Shown here piece by piece: positions 24,703-40,080 of a DNA stretch of 64,000 bases (positions are counted from its first letter, which is position 1; the number at the start of each line of letters is the position of its first letter). The notes under the pieces are model-generated. The model saw only the letters and a list, made by a program, of their open reading frames with translations, had not been told where the DNA came from and ran no database searches. This DNA is from Paragordius varius (taxonomy: Eukaryota > Nematomorpha), in the NCBI GenBank assembly GCA_964247055.1, contig OZ176052.1:14322001-14386000 (forward strand), given 5' to 3'. The position numbers and the translations under genes are program-made.

Positions 24703-27700
24703 GGGTGATGATGGAACTACCATAGGGCTACCCAAAAAAATTATAGTGACATCACCTGATCAAATTTGGATTTTAGGTAGCCATTTTTATTTTTAAAATC
24801 GTATAAAATAAATTTTTTAAATATTTAAAAAAATCATAAAAATTACATTTATACTCCGATCCCCAAAATATTTGGGGTGATGATGGAACAACCATAGGGC
24901 TACGCAAAAAAAATTATGGCGACATCACCTGATCAAATTTGGATTTTAGGTAGCCATTTTTATTTTTAATATCGTATAAAATAAATTTTTTAAATATTTA
25001 AAAAATTCATAAAAATTACATTTATAGTCCGATCCCCAAAATATTTGGGGTGATGATGGAACTACCATAGGGCTACCCAAAAAAAATTATAGTGACATCA
25101 CCTGATCAAATTTGGATTTTAGGTAGCCATTTTTATTTTTAAAATCGTATGAAATAAATTTTTTAAATATTTAAAAAATTCATAAAAATTACATTTATAG
25201 TCCGATCCCCAAAATATTTGGGGTGATGATGGAATTACCATAGGGCTACCCACAAAAAATTATGGTGACATCACCTGATCAAATTTGGATTTTAGGTAGC
25301 CATTTTTATTTTTAAAATCGTAGAAAATATATTTTTTAAATATTTAAAAAATTCATAAAAATTACATTTATACTCCGATCTCGAAAATATTTGGGGTGAT
25401 GATGGAACTACCATAGGGCTACCCAAGAAAAATTATAGTGACATCACCTGATCAAATTTGGATTTTAGGTAACCATTTTTATTTTTAATATCGTATAAAA
25501 TAAATTTTTTAAATATTTAAAAAATTCATAAAAATTACATTTATAGTCCGATCCCCAAAATATTTGGGGTGATGATGGAACTACCATAGGGCTACCCAAA
25601 AAAAATTATAGTGACATCACCTGATCAAATTTGGATTTTAGGTAGCCATTTTTATTTTTAAAATCGTATAAAATAAATTTTTTAAATATTTAAAAAATTC
25701 ATAAAAAATACATTTATAGTCCGATCCCCAAAATATTTGGGGTGATGATGGAACTACCATAGGGCTACCCAAAAAAATTATAGTGACATCACCTGATCAA
25801 ATTTGGATTTTAGGTAGCCATTTTTATTTTTAAAATCGTATAAAATAAATTTTTTAAATATTTAAAAAATTCATAAAAATTACATTTATAGTCCGATCCC
25901 CAAAATATTTGGGGTGATGATGGAACAACCATAGGGCTACGCAAAAAAAATTATGGCGACATCACCTGATCAAATTTGGATTTTAGGTAGCCATTTTTAT
26001 TTTTAATATCGTATAATAAATTTTTTAAATATTTAAAAAATTCATAAAAATTACATTTATAGTCCGATCCCCAAAATATTTGGGGTGATGATGGAACTAC
26101 CATAGGGCTACCCAAAAAAAATTATAGTGACATCACCTGATCAAATTTGGATTTTAGGTAGCCATTTTTATTTTTAAAATCGTATAAAATAAATTTTTTA
26201 AATATTTAAAAAATTCATAAAAATTACATTTATAGTCCGATCCCCAAAATATTTGGGGTGATGATGGAATTACCATAGGGCTACCCACAAAAAATTATGG
26301 TGACATCACCTGATCAAATTTGGATTTTAGGTAGCCATTTTTATTTTTAAAATCGTATAAAATATATTTTTTAAATATTTAAAAAATTCATAAAAATTAC
26401 ATTTATACTCCGATCTCGAAAATATTTGGGGTGATGATGGAACTACCATAGGGCTACCCAAGAAAAATTATAGTGACATCACCTGATCAAATTTGGATTT
26501 TAGGTAACCATTTTTATTTTTAATATCGTATAAAATAAATTTTTTAAATATTTAAAAAATTCATAAAAATTACATTTATAGTCCGATCCCCAAAATATTT
26601 GGGGTGATGATGGAACTACCATAGGGCAACCCAAAAAAAATTATAGTGACATCACCTGATCAAATTTGGATTTTAGGTAGCCATTTTTATTTTTAAAATC
26701 GTATAAAATAAATTTTTTAAATATTTAAAAAATTCATAAAAATTACATTTATAGTCCGATCCCCAAAATATTTGGGGTGATGATGGAACTACCATAGGGC
26801 TACCCAAAAAAAATTATGGTGACATCACCTGATCAAATTTGGATTTTAGGTAGCCATTTTTATTTTTAAAATCGTATAAAATAAATTTTTTAAATATTTA
26901 AAAAATTCATAAAAATTACATTTATACTCCGATCTCGAAAATATTTGGGGTGATGATGGAACTACCATAGGGCTACCCAAAAAAATTATGGTGACATCAC
27001 CTGATCAAATTTGGATTTTAGGTAGCCATTTTTATTTTTAAAATCGTATAAAATAAATTTTTTAAATATTTAAAAAATTCATAAAAATTACATTTATACT
27101 CCGATCTCGAAAATATTTGGGGTGATGATGGAACTACCATAGGGCTACGCAAAAAAAATTATGGTGACATCACCTGATCAAATTTGGATTTTAGGTAGCC
27201 ATTTTTATTTTTAAAATCGTATAAAATAAATTTTTTAAATATTTAAAAAATTCAAAAAAATTACATTTATACTCCGATCTCGACAATATTTGGGGTGATG
27301 ATGGAACTACCATAGGGCTACCCAAAAAAAATTATGGTGACATCACCTGATCAAATTTGGATTTTAGGTAGCCATTTTTATTTTTAAAATCGTATAAAAT
27401 AAATTTTTTAAATATTTAAAAAATTCATAAAAATTACATTTATACTCCGATCTCGAAAATATTTGGGGTGATGATGGAACTACCATAGGGCTACCCAAAA
27501 AAAATTATGGTGACATCACCTGATCTTGGATTTTAGGTAGCCATTTTAATTTTTAAAATTGTATAAAATAAATTTTTTAAATATTTAAAAAATTCATAAA
27601 AGTTACATTTATAGTCCGATCCCCAAAATATTTGTGGTGATGATGGAACTACCATAGGGCTACCCAAAAAAAATTATAGTGACATCACCTGATCAAATTT

Positions 27701-27807
27701 GGATTTTAGGTAGCGATTTTTATTTTTAAAATCGTATAAAATAAATTTTTTAAATATTTAAAAAATTCATAAAAATTACATTTATAGTCCGATCCCCAAA
27801 ATATTTG
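24703..27807 (+). repeat. Mixed monomer stretch with a 6-monomer repeat
   Basis: A six-monomer order recurs from about 25208 to 26263 and again after it: aattacc/ccacaaa, then cccaagaaaa/gtaacc, agtgaca, a 7-A agtgaca (first pass), acaacc/gctacgc, agtgaca. The marker cgtagaaaa occurs near 25320. Private indels: cgtataataaa near 26014 (minus 2) and cctgatcttgg near 27522 (minus 4, in the 169-bp monomer 27466-27634). A monomer near 24856 combines tactcc with cccc, normally separate end states. No non-satellite sequence is present. Confidence 0.8.
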
Positions 27808-30800
27808 GGGTGATGATGGAACAACCATAGGGCTACGCAAAAAAAATTATGGCGACATCACCTGATCAAATTTGGATTTTAGGTAGCCATTTTTATTTTT
27901 AATATCGTATAAAATAAATTTTTTAAATATTTAAAAAATTCATAAAAATTACATTTATAGTCCGATCCCCAAAATATTTGGGGTGATGATGAAACTACCA
28001 TAGGGCTACCCAAAAAAAATTATAGTGACATCACCTGATCAAATTTGGATTTTAGGTAGCCATTTTTATTTTTAAAATCGTATAAAATAAATTTTTTAAA
28101 TATTTAAAAAATTCATAAAAATTACATTATAGTCCGATCCCCAAAATATTTGGGGTGATGATGGAATTACCATAGGGCTACCCACAAAAAATTATGGTGA
28201 CATCACCTGATCAAATTTGGATTTTAGGTAGCCATTTTTATTTTTAAAATCGTATAAAATATATTTTTTAAATATTTAAAAAATTCATAAAAATTACATT
28301 TATACTCCGATCTCGAAAATATTTGGGGTGATGATGGAACTACCATAGGGCTACCCAAAAAAATTATAGTGACATCACCTGATCAAATTTGGATTTTAGG
28401 TAACCATTTTTATTTTTAATATCGTATAAAATAAATTTTTTAAATATTTAAAAAATTCATAAAAATTACATTTATAGTCCGATCCCCAACATATTTGGGG
28501 TGATGATGGAACTACCATAGGGCTACCCAAAAAAAATTATAGTGACATCACCTGATCAAATTTGGATTTTAGGTAGCCATTTTTATTTTTAAAATCGTAT
28601 AAAATAAATTTTTTAAATATTTAAAAAATTCATAAAAATTACATTTATAGTCCGATCCCCAAAATATTTGGGGTGATGATGGAACTACCATAGGGCTACC
28701 CAAAAAAATTATGGTGACATCACCTGATCAAATTTGGATTTTAGGTAGCCATTTTTATTTTTAAAATCGTATAAAATAAATTTTTTAAATATTTAAAAAA
28801 TTCATAAAAATTACATTTATACTCCGATCTCGAAAATATTTGGGGTGATGATGGAACTACCATAGGGCTACCCAAAAAAATTATAGTGACATCACCTGAT
28901 CAAATTTGGATTTTAGGTAGCCATTTTTATTTTTAAAATCGTATAAAATAAATTTTTTAAATATTTAAAAAATTCATAAAAATTACATTTATAGTCCGAT
29001 CCCCAAAATATTTGGGGTGATGATGGAACTACCATAGGGCTACCCAAAAAAAATATGGTGACATCACCTGATCAAATTTGGATTTTAGGTAGCCATTTTT
29101 ATTTTTAAAATCGTATAAAATAAATTTTTTAAATATTTAAAAAATTCATAAAAATTGCATTTATACTCCGATCTCGAAAATATTTGGGGTGATGATGGAA
29201 CTACCATAGGGCTACGCAAAAAAAATTATGGTGACATCACCTGATCAAATTTGGATTTTAGGTAGCCATTTTTATTTTTAAAATCGTATAAAATAAATTT
29301 TTTAAATATTTAAAAAATTCAAAAAAATTACATTTATACTCCGATCTCGACAATATTTGGGGTGATGATGGAACTACCATGGGGCTACCCAAAAAAAATT
29401 ATGGTGACATCACCTGATCAATTTTGGATTTTAGGTAGCCATTTTTATTTTTAAAATCGTATAAAATAAATTTTTTAAATATTTAAAAAATTCATAAAAA
29501 TTACATTTATACTCCGATCTCGAAAATATTTGGGGTGATGATGGAACTACCATAGGGCTACCCAAAAAAAATTATGGTGACATCACCTGATCAAATTTGG
29601 ATTTTAGGTAGCCATTTTTATTTTTAAAATTGTATAAAATAAATTTTTTAAATATTTAAAAAATTCATAAAAGTTACATTTATAGTCCGATCCCCAAAAT
29701 ATTTGTGGTGATGATGGAACTACCATAGGGCTACCCAAAAAAAATTATGGTGACATCACCTGATCAAATTTGGATTTTAGGTAGCCATTTTTATTTTTAA
29801 AATCGTATAAAATAAATTTTTTAAATATTTAAAAAATTCATAAAAATTACATTTATAGTCCGATCCCCAAAATATTTGGGGTGATGATGGAACAACCATA
29901 GGGCTACGCAAAAAAAATTATGGCGACATCACCTGATCAAATTTGGATTTTAGGTAGCCATTTTTATTTTTAATATCGTATAAAATAAATTTTTTAAATA
30001 TTTAAAAAATTCATAAAAATTACATTTATAGTCCGATCCCCAAAATATTTGGGGTGATGATGGAACTACCATAGGGCTACCCAAAAAAAATTATAGTGAC
30101 ATCACCTGATCAAATTTGGATTTTAGGTAGCCATTTTTATTTTTAAAATCGTATAAAATAAATTTTTTAAATATTTAAAAAATTCATAAAAATTACATTT
30201 ATAGTCCGATCCCCAAAATATTTGGGGTGATGATGGAACAACCATAGGGCTACGCAAAAAAAATTATGGCGACATTACCTGATCAAATTTGGATTTTAGG
30301 TAGCCATTTTTATTTTTAATATCGTATAAAATAAATTTTTTAAATATTTAAAAAATTCATAAAAATTACATTTATAGTCCGATCCCCAAAATATTTGGGG
30401 TGATGATGGAACTACCATAGGGCTACCCAAAAAAAATTATAGTGACATCACCTGATCAAATTTGGATTTTAGGTAGCCATTTTTATTTTTAAAATCGTAT
30501 AAAATAAATTTTTTAAATATTTAAAAAATTCATAAAAATTACATTTATAGTCCGATCCCCAAAATATTTGGGGTGATGATGGAACAACCATAGGGCTACG
30601 CAAAAAAAATTATGGCGACATCACCTGATCAAATTTGGATTTTAGGTAGCCATTTTTATTTTTAAAATCGTATAAAATAAATTTTTTAAATATTTAAAAA
30701 ATTCAAAAAAATTACATTTATACTCCGATCTCGACAATATTTGGGGTGATGATGGAACTACCATAGGGCCACCCAAAAAAAATTATGGTGACATCACCTG

Positions 30801-33800
30801 ATCAAATTTGGATTTTAGGTAGCCATTTTTATTTTTAAAATCGTATAAAATAAATTTTTTAAATATTTAAAAAATTCATAAAAATTACATTTATACTCCG
30901 ATCTCGAAAATATTTGGGGTGATGATGGAACTACCATAGGGCTACCCAAAAAAAATTATGGTGACATCACCTGATCAAATTTGGATTTTAGGTAGCCATT
31001 TTTATTTTTAAAATCGTATAAAATAAATTTTTTAAATATTTAAAAAATTCATAAAAATTACATTTATACTCCGATCTCGAAAATATTTGGGGTGATGATG
31101 GAACTACCATAGGGCTACGCAAAAAAAATTATGGTGACATCACCTGATCAAATTTGGATTTTAGGTAGCCATTTTTATTTTTAAAATCGTATAAAATAAA
31201 TTTTTTAAATATTTAAAAAATTCAAAAAAATTACATTTCTACTCCGATCTCGACAATATTTGGGGTGATGATGGAACTACCATAGGGCTACCCAAAAAAA
31301 ATTATGGTGACATCACCTGATCAAATTTGGATTTTAGGTAGCCATTTTTATTTTTAAAATCGTATAAAATAAATTTTTTAAATATTTAAAAAATTCATAA
31401 AAATTACATTTATACTCCGATCTCGAAAATATTTGGGGTGATGATGGAACTACCATAGGGCTACCCAAAAAAAATTATGGTGACATCACCTGATCAAATT
31501 TGGATTTTAGGTAGCCATTTTTATTTTTAAAATTGTATAAAATAAATTTTTTAAATATTTAAAAAATTCATAAAAGTTACATTTATAGTCCGATCCCCAA
31601 AATATTTGTGGTGATGATGGAACTACCATAGGGCTACCCAAAAAAAATTATGGTGACATCACCTGATCAAATTTGGATTTTAGGTAGCCATTTTTATTTT
31701 TAAAATCGTATAAAATAAATTTTTTAAATATTTAAAAAATTCATAAAAATTACATTTATAGTCCGATCCCCAAAATATTTGGGGTGATGATGGAACAACC
31801 ATAGGGCTACGCAAAAAAAATTATGGCGACATCACCTGATCAAATTTGGATTTTAGGTAGCCATTTTTATTTTTAATATCGTATAAAATAAATTTTTTAA
31901 ATATTTAAAAAATTCATAAAAATTACATTTATAGTCCGATCCCCAAAATATTTGGGGTGATGATGGAACTACCATAGGGCTACCCAAAAAAAATTATAGT
32001 GACATCACCTGATCAAATTTGGATTTTAGGTAGCCATTTTTATTTTTAAAATCGTATAAAATATATTTTTTAAATATTTAAAAAATTCATAAAAATTACA
32101 TTTATACTCCGATCTCGAAAATATTTGGGGTGATGATGGAACTGCCATAGGGCTACCCAAAAAAAATTATGGCGACATCACCTGATCAAATTTGGATTTT
32201 AGGTAGCCATTTTTATTTTTAAAATCGTATAAAATAAATTTTTTAAATATTTAAAAAATTCATAAAAATTACATTTATAGTCCGATCCCCAAAATATTTG
32301 GGGTGATGATGGAACAACCATAGGGCTACGCAAAAAAAATTATGGCGACATCACCTGATCAAATTTGGATTTTAGGTAGCCATTTTTATTTTTAATATCG
32401 TATAAAATAAATTTTTTAAATATTTAAAAAATTCATAAAAATTACATTTATAGTCCGATCCCCAAAATATTTGGGGTGATGATGGAACTACCATAGGGCT
32501 ACCCAAAAAAAATTATAGTGACATCACCTGATCAAATTTGGATTTTAGGTAGCCATTTTTATTTTTAAAATCGTATAAAATATATTTTTTAAATATTTAA
32601 AAAATTCATAAAAATTACATTTATACTCCGATCTCGAAAATATTTGGGGTGATGATGGAACTACCATAGGGCTACCCAAAAAAAATTATGGCGACATCAC
32701 CTGATCAAATTTGGATTTTAGGTAGCCATTTTTATTTTTAAAATCGTATAAAATAAATTTTTTAAATGTTTAAAAAATTCATAAAAATTACATTTATAGT
32801 CCGATCCCCAAAATATTTGGGGTGATGATGGAATTACCATAGGGCTACCCAAAAAAAATTATGGTGACATCACCTGATCAAATTTGGATTTTATGTAGCC
32901 ATTTTTATTTTTAAAATCGTATAAAATAAATTTTTTAAATATTTAAAAAATTCATAAAAATTACATTTATAGTCCGATCCCCAAAATATTTGAGGTGATG
33001 ATGGAACAACCATAGGGCTACGCAAAAAAAAATATGGCGACATCACCTGATCAAATTTGGATTTTAGGTAGCCATTTTTATTTTTAATATCGTATAAAAT
33101 AAATTTTTTAAATATTTAAAAAATTCATAAAAATTACATTTATAGTCCGATCCCCAAAATATTTGGGGTGATGATGGAACTACCATAGGGCTACCCAAAA
33201 AAAATTATAGTGACATCACCTGATCAAATTTGGATTTTAGGTAGCCATTTTTATTTTTAAAATCGTATAAAATATATTTTTTAAATATTTAAAAAATTCA
33301 TAAAAATTACATTTATACTCCGATCTCGAAAATATTTGGGGTGATGATGGAACTACCATAGGGCTACCCAAAAAAAATTATGGCGACATCACCTGATCAA
33401 ATTTGGATTTTAGGTAGCCATTTTTATTTTTAAAATCGTATAAAATATATTTTTTAAATATTTAAAAAATTCATAAAAATTACATTTATACTCCGATCTC
33501 GAAAATATTTGGGGTGATGATGGAACTACCCTAGGGCTACCCAAAAAAAATTATAGTGACATCACCTGATCAAATTTGGATTTTAGGTAACCATTTTTAT
33601 TTTTAATATCGTATAAAATAAATTTTTTAAATATTTAAAAAATTCATAAAAATTACATTTATAGTCCGATCCCCAAAATATTTGGGGTGATGATGGAACT
33701 ACCATAGGGCTACCCAAAAAAAATTATAGTGACATCACCTGATCAAATTTGGATTTTAGGTAGCCATTTTTATTTTTAAAATCGTATAAAATAAATTTTT

Positions 33801-33857
33801 TAAATATTTAAAAAATTCATAAAAATTACATTTATACTCCGATCTCGAAAATATTTG
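27808..33857 (+). repeat. 35-monomer (6.05-kb) duplication, copy A
   Basis: This recurs at 34031-40080 with an offset of 6223-6224 bp. Rare markers align throughout: acattatagtcc at 28126, ccccaacatattt at 28488, attgcattt at 29157, accatgggg at 29377, gggccaccc at 30770, acatttctactcc at 31239, ttttatgtagcc at 32894 and tttgaggtg near 32990. Differences I saw are single changes private to one copy, for example gatgaaact near 27991 and gacattacc near 30275 here. The copies are very close, so the event looks recent. Confidence 0.92.
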
Positions 33858-34030
33858 GGGTGATGATGGAACTGCCATAGGGCTACCCAAAAAAAATTAT
33901 GGCGACATCACCTGATCAAATTTGGATTTTAGGTAGCCATTTTTATTTTTAAAATCGTATAAAATAAATTTTTTAAATATATAAAAAATTCATAAAAATT
34001 ACATTTATAGTCCGATCCCCAAAATATTTG
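33858..34030 (+). repeat. Single monomer between the two 6.05-kb copies
   Basis: One monomer of the aactgcc/ggcgaca class with a private aaatatataaaaaatt near 33985. It separates the two 35-monomer copies and has no counterpart at the matching place before 27808, where the class is different. Confidence 0.85.
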
Positions 34031-37000
34031 GGGTGATGATGGAACAACCATAGGGCTACGCAAAAAAAATTATGGCGACATCACCTGATCAAATTTGGAT
34101 TTTAGGTAGCCATTTTTATTTTTAATATCGTATAAAATAAATTTTTTAAATATTTAAAAAATTCATAAAAATTACATTTATAGTCCGATCCCCAAAATAT
34201 TTGGGGTGATGATGGAACTACCATAGGGCTACCCAAAAAAAATTATAGTGACATCACCTGATCAAATTTGGATTTTAGGTAGCCATTTTTATTTTTAAAA
34301 TCGTATAAAATAAATTTTTTAAATATTTAAAAAATTCATAAAAATTACATTATAGTCCGATCCCCAAAATATTTGGGGTGATGATGGAATTACCATAGGG
34401 CTACCCACAAAAAATTATGGTGACATCACCTGATCAAATTTGGATTTTAGGTAGCCATTTTTATTTTTAAAATCGTATAAAATATATTTTTTAAATATTT
34501 AAAAAATTCATAAAAATTACATTTATACTCCGATCTCGAAAATATTTGGGGTGATGATGGAACTACCATAGGGCTACCCAAAAAAATTATAGTGACATCA
34601 CCTGATCAAATTTGGATTTTAGGTAACCATTTTTATTTTTAATATCGTATAAAATAAATTTTTTAAATATTTAAAAAATTCATAAAAATTACATTTATAG
34701 TCCGATCCCCAACATATTTGGGGTGATGATGGAACTACCATAGGGCTACCCAAAAAAAATTATAGTGACATCACCTGATCAAATTTGGATTTTAGGTAGC
34801 CATTTTTATTTTTAAAATCGTATAAAATAAATTTTTTAAATATTTAAAAAATTCATAAAAATTACATTTATAGTCCGATCCCCAAAATATTTGGGGTGAT
34901 GATGGAACTACCATAGGGCTACCCAAAAAAATTATGGTGACATCACCTGATCAAATTTGGATTTTAGGTAGCCATTTTTATTTTTAAAATCGTATAAAAT
35001 AAATTTTTTAAATATTTAAAAAATTCATAAAAATTACATTTATACTCCGATCTCGAAAATATTTGGGGTGATGATGGAACTACCATAGGGCTACCCAAAA
35101 AAATTATAGTGACATCACCTGATCAAATTTGGATTTTAGGTAGCCATTTTTATTTTTAAAATCGTATAAAATAAATTTTTTAAATATTTAAAAAATTCAT
35201 AAAAATTACATTTATAGTCCGATCCCCAAAATATTTGGGGTGATGATGGAACTACCATAGGGCTACCCAAAAAAAAATATGGTGACATCACCTGATCAAA
35301 TTTCGATTTTAGGTAGCCATTTTTATTTTTAAAATCGTATAAAATAAATTTTTTAAATATTTAAAAAATTCATAAAAATTGCATTTATACTCCGATCTCG
35401 AAAATATTTGGGGTGATGATGGAACTACCATAGGGCTACGCAAAAAAAATTATGGTGACATCACCTGATCAAATTTGGATTTTAGGTAGCCATTTTTATT
35501 TTTAAAATCGTATAAAATAAATTTTTTAAATATTTAAAAAATTCAAAAAAATTACATTTATACTCCGATCTCGACAATATTTGGGGTGATGATGGAACTA
35601 CCATGGGGCTACCCAAAAAAAATTATGGTGACATCACCTGATCAATTTTGGATTTTAGGTAGCCATTTTTATTTTTAAAATCGTATAAAATAAATTTTTT
35701 AAATATTTAAAAAATTCATAAAAATTACATTTATACTCCGATCTCGAAAATATTTGGGGTGATGATGGAACTACCATAGGGCTACCCAAAAAAAATTATG
35801 GTGACATCACCTGATCAAATTTGGATTTTAGGTAGCCATTTTTATTTTTAAAATTGTATAAAATAAATTTTTTAAATATTTAAAAAATTCATAAAAGTTA
35901 CATTTATAGTCCGATCCCCAAAATATTTGTGGTGATGATGGAACTACCATAGGGCTACCCAAAAAAAATTATGGTGACATCACCTGATCAAATTTGGATT
36001 TTAGGTAGCCATTTTTATTTTTAAAATCGTATAAAATAAATTTTTTAAATATTTAAAAAATTCATAAAAATTACATTTATAGTCCGATCCCCAAAATATT
36101 TGGGGTGATGATGGAACAACCATAGGGCTACGCAAAAAAAATTATGGCGACATCACCTGATCAAATTTGGATTTTAGGTAGCCATTTTTATTTTTAATAT
36201 CGTATAAAATAAATTTTTTAAATATTTAAAAAATTCATAAAAATTACATTTATAGTCCGATCCCCAAAATATTTGGGGTGATGATGGAACTACCATAGGG
36301 CTACCCAAAAAAAATTATAGTGACATCACCTGATCAAATTTGGATTTTAGGTAGCCATTTTTATTTTTAAAATCGTATAAAATAAATTTTTTAAATATTT
36401 AAAAAATTCATAAAAATTACATTTATAGTCCGATCCCCAAAATATTTGGGGTGATGATGGAACAACCATAGGGCTACGCAAAAAAAATTATGGCGACATC
36501 ACCTGATCAAATTTGGATTTTAGGTAGCCATTTTTATTTTTAATATCGTATAAAATAAATTTTTTAAATATTTAAAAAATTCATAAAAATTACATTTATA
36601 GTCCGATCCCCAAAATATTTGGGGTGATGATGGAACTACCATAGGGCTACCCAAAAAAAATTATAGTGACATCACCTGATCAAATTTGGATTTTAGGTAG
36701 CCATTTTTATTTTTAAAATCGTATAAAATAAATTTTTTAAATATTTAAAAAATTCATAAAAATTACATTTATAGTCCGATCCCCAAAATATTTGGGGTGA
36801 TGATGGAACAACCATAGGGCTACGCAAAAAAAATTATGGCGACATCACCTGATCAAATTTGGATTTTAGGTAGCCATTTTTATTTTTAAAATCGTATAAA
36901 ATAAATTTTTTAAATATTTAAAAAATTCAAAAAAATTACATTTATACTCCGATCTCGACAATATTTGGGGTGATGATGGAACTACCATAGGGCCACCCAA

Positions 37001-40000
37001 AAAAAATTATGGTGACATCACCTGATCAAATTTGGATTTTAGGTAGCCATTTTTATTTTTAAAATCGTATAAAATAAATTTTTTAAATATTTAAAAAATT
37101 CATAAAAATTACATTTATACTCCGATCTCGAAAATATTTGGGGTGATGATGGAACTACCATAGGGCTACCCAAAAAAAATTATGGTGACATCACCTGATC
37201 AAATTTGGATTTTAGGTAGCCATTTTTATTTTTAAAATCGTATAAAATAAATTTTTTAAATATTTAAAAAATTCATAAAAATTACATTTATACTCCGATC
37301 TCGAAAATATTTGGGGTGATGATGGAACTACCATAGGGCTACGCAAAAAAAATTATGGTGACATCACCTGATCAAATTTGGATTTTAGGTAGCCATTTTT
37401 ATTTTTAAAATCGTATAAAATAAATTTTTTAAATATTTAAAAAATTCAAAAAAATTACATTTCTACTCCGATCTCGACAATATTTGGGGTGATGATGGAA
37501 CTACCATAGGGCTACCCAAAAAAAATTATGGTGACATCACCTGATCAAATTTGGATTTTAGGTAGCCATTTTTATTTTTAAAATCGTATAAAATAAATTT
37601 TTTAAATATTTAAAAAATTCATAAAAATTACATTTATACTCCGATCTCGAAAATATTTGGGGTGATGATGGAACTACCATAGGGCTACCCAAAAAAAATT
37701 ATGGTGACATCACCTGATCAAATTTGGATTTTAGGTAGCCATTTTTATTTTTAAAATTGTATAAAATAAATTTTTTAAATATTTAAAAAATTCATAAAAG
37801 TTACATTTATAGTCCGATCCCCAAAATATTTGTGGTGATGATGGAACTACCATAGGGCTACCCAAAAAAAATTATGGTGACATCACCTGATCAAATTTGG
37901 ATTTTAGGTAGCCATTTTTATTTTTAAAATCGTATAAAATAAATTTTTTAAATATTTAAAAAATTCATAAAAATTACATTTATAGTCCGATCCCCAAAAT
38001 ATTTGGGGTGATGATGGAACAACCATAGGGCTACGCAAAAAAAATTATGGCGACATCACCTGATCAAATTTGGATTTTAGGTAGCCATTTTTATTTTTAA
38101 TATCGTATAAAATAAATTTTTTAAATATTTAAAAAATTCATAAAAATTACATTTATAATCCGATCCCCAAAATATTTGGGGTGATGATGGAACTACCATA
38201 GGGCTACCCAAAAAAAATTATAGTGACATCACCTGATCAAATTTGGATTTTAGGTAGCCATTTTTATTTTTAAAATCGTATAAAATATATTTTTTAAATA
38301 TTTAAAAAATTCATAAAAATTACATTTATACTCCGATCTCGAAAATATTTGGGGTGATGATGGAACTGCCATAGGGCTACCCAAAAAAAATTATGGCGAC
38401 ATCACCTGATCAAATTTGGATTTTAGGTAGCCATTTTTATTTTTAAAATCGTATAAAATAAATTTTTTAAATATTTAAAAAATTCATAAAAATTACATTT
38501 ATAGTCCGATCCCCAAAATATTTGGGGTGATGATGGAACAACCATAGGGCTACGCAAAAAAAATTATGGCGACATCACCTGATCAAATTTGGATTTTAGG
38601 TAGCCATTTTTATTTTTAATATCGTATAAAATAAATTTTTTAAATATTTAAAAAATTCATAAAAATTACATTTATAGTCCGATCCCCAAAATATTTGGGG
38701 TGATGATGGAACTACCATAGGGCTACCCAAAAAAAATTATAGTGACATCACCTGATCAAATTTGGATTTTAGGTAGCCATTTTTATTTTTAAAATCGTAT
38801 AAAATATATTTTTTAAATATTTAAAAAATTCATAAAAATTACATTTATACTCCGATCTCGAAAATATTTGGGGTGATGATGGAACTACCATAGGGCTACC
38901 CAAAAAAAATTATGGCGACATCACCTGATCAAATTTGGATTTTAGGTAGCCATTTTTATTTTTAAAATCGTATAAAATAAATTTTTTAAATGTTTAAAAA
39001 ATTCATAAAAATTACATTTATAGTCCGATCCCCAAAATATTTGGGGTGATGATGGAATTACCATAGGGCTACCCAAAAAAAATTATGGTGACATCACCTG
39101 ATCAAATTTGGATTTTATGTAGCCATTTTTATTTTTAAAATCGTATAAAATAAATTTTTTAAATATTTAAAAAATTCATAAAAATTACATTTATAGTCCG
39201 ATCCCCAAAATATTTGAGGTGATGATGGAACAACCATAGGGCTACGCAAAAAAAAATATGGCGACATCACCTGATCAAATTTGGATTTTAGGTAGCCATT
39301 TTTATTTTTAATATCGTATAAAATAAATTTTTTAAATATTTAAAAAATTCATAAAAATTACATTTATAGTCCGATCCCCAAAATATTTGGGGTGATGATG
39401 GAACTACCATAGGGCTACCCAAAAAAAATTATAGTGACATCACCTGATCAAATTTGGATTTTAGGTAGCCATTTTTATTTTTAAAATCGTATAAAATATA
39501 TTTTTTAAATATTTAAAAAATTCATAAAAATTACATTTATACTCCGATCTCGAAAATATTTGGGGTGATGATGGAACTACCATAGGGCTACCCAAAAAAA
39601 ATTATGGCGACATCACCTGATCAAATTTGGATTTTAGGTAGCCATTTTTATTTTTAAAATCGTATAAAATATATTTTTTAAATATTTAAAAAATTCATAA
39701 AAATTACATTTATACTCCGATCTCGAAAATATTTGGGGTGATGATGGAACTACCCTAGGGCTACCCAAAAAAAATTATAGTGACATCACCTGATCAAATT
39801 TGGATTTTAGGTAACCATTTTTATTTTTAATATCGTATAAAATAAATTTTTAAATATTTAAAAAATTCATAAAAATTACATTTATAGTCCGATCCCCAAA
39901 ATATTTGGGGTGATGATGGAACTACCATAGGGCTACCCAAAAAAAATTATAGTGACATCACCTGATCAAATTTGGATTTTAGGTAGCCATTTTTATTTTT

Positions 40001-40080
40001 AAAATCGTATAAAATAAATTTTTTAAATATTTAAAAAATTCATAAAAATTACATTTATAGTCCGATCCCCAAAATATTTG
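34031..40080 (+). repeat. 35-monomer (6.05-kb) duplication, copy B
   Basis: It matches 27808-33857 across its length. Private differences noticed here: one extra A near 35275, tttcgatttt near 35303, tttataatccg near 38158, and one T missing near 39850. The match ends close to 40060, where this copy ends tagtcc..ccccaaaa while copy A ends tactcc..ctcgaaaa. Confidence 0.92.

Noticed and set aside
27808-40080. Assembly duplication as the sole explanation for the 6-kb copies
   Set aside because: The copies carry several private differences (for example gatgaaact near 27991, gacattacc near 30275, tttcgatttt near 35303), so they are not a simple duplicated contig end. I cannot exclude error fully without reads.
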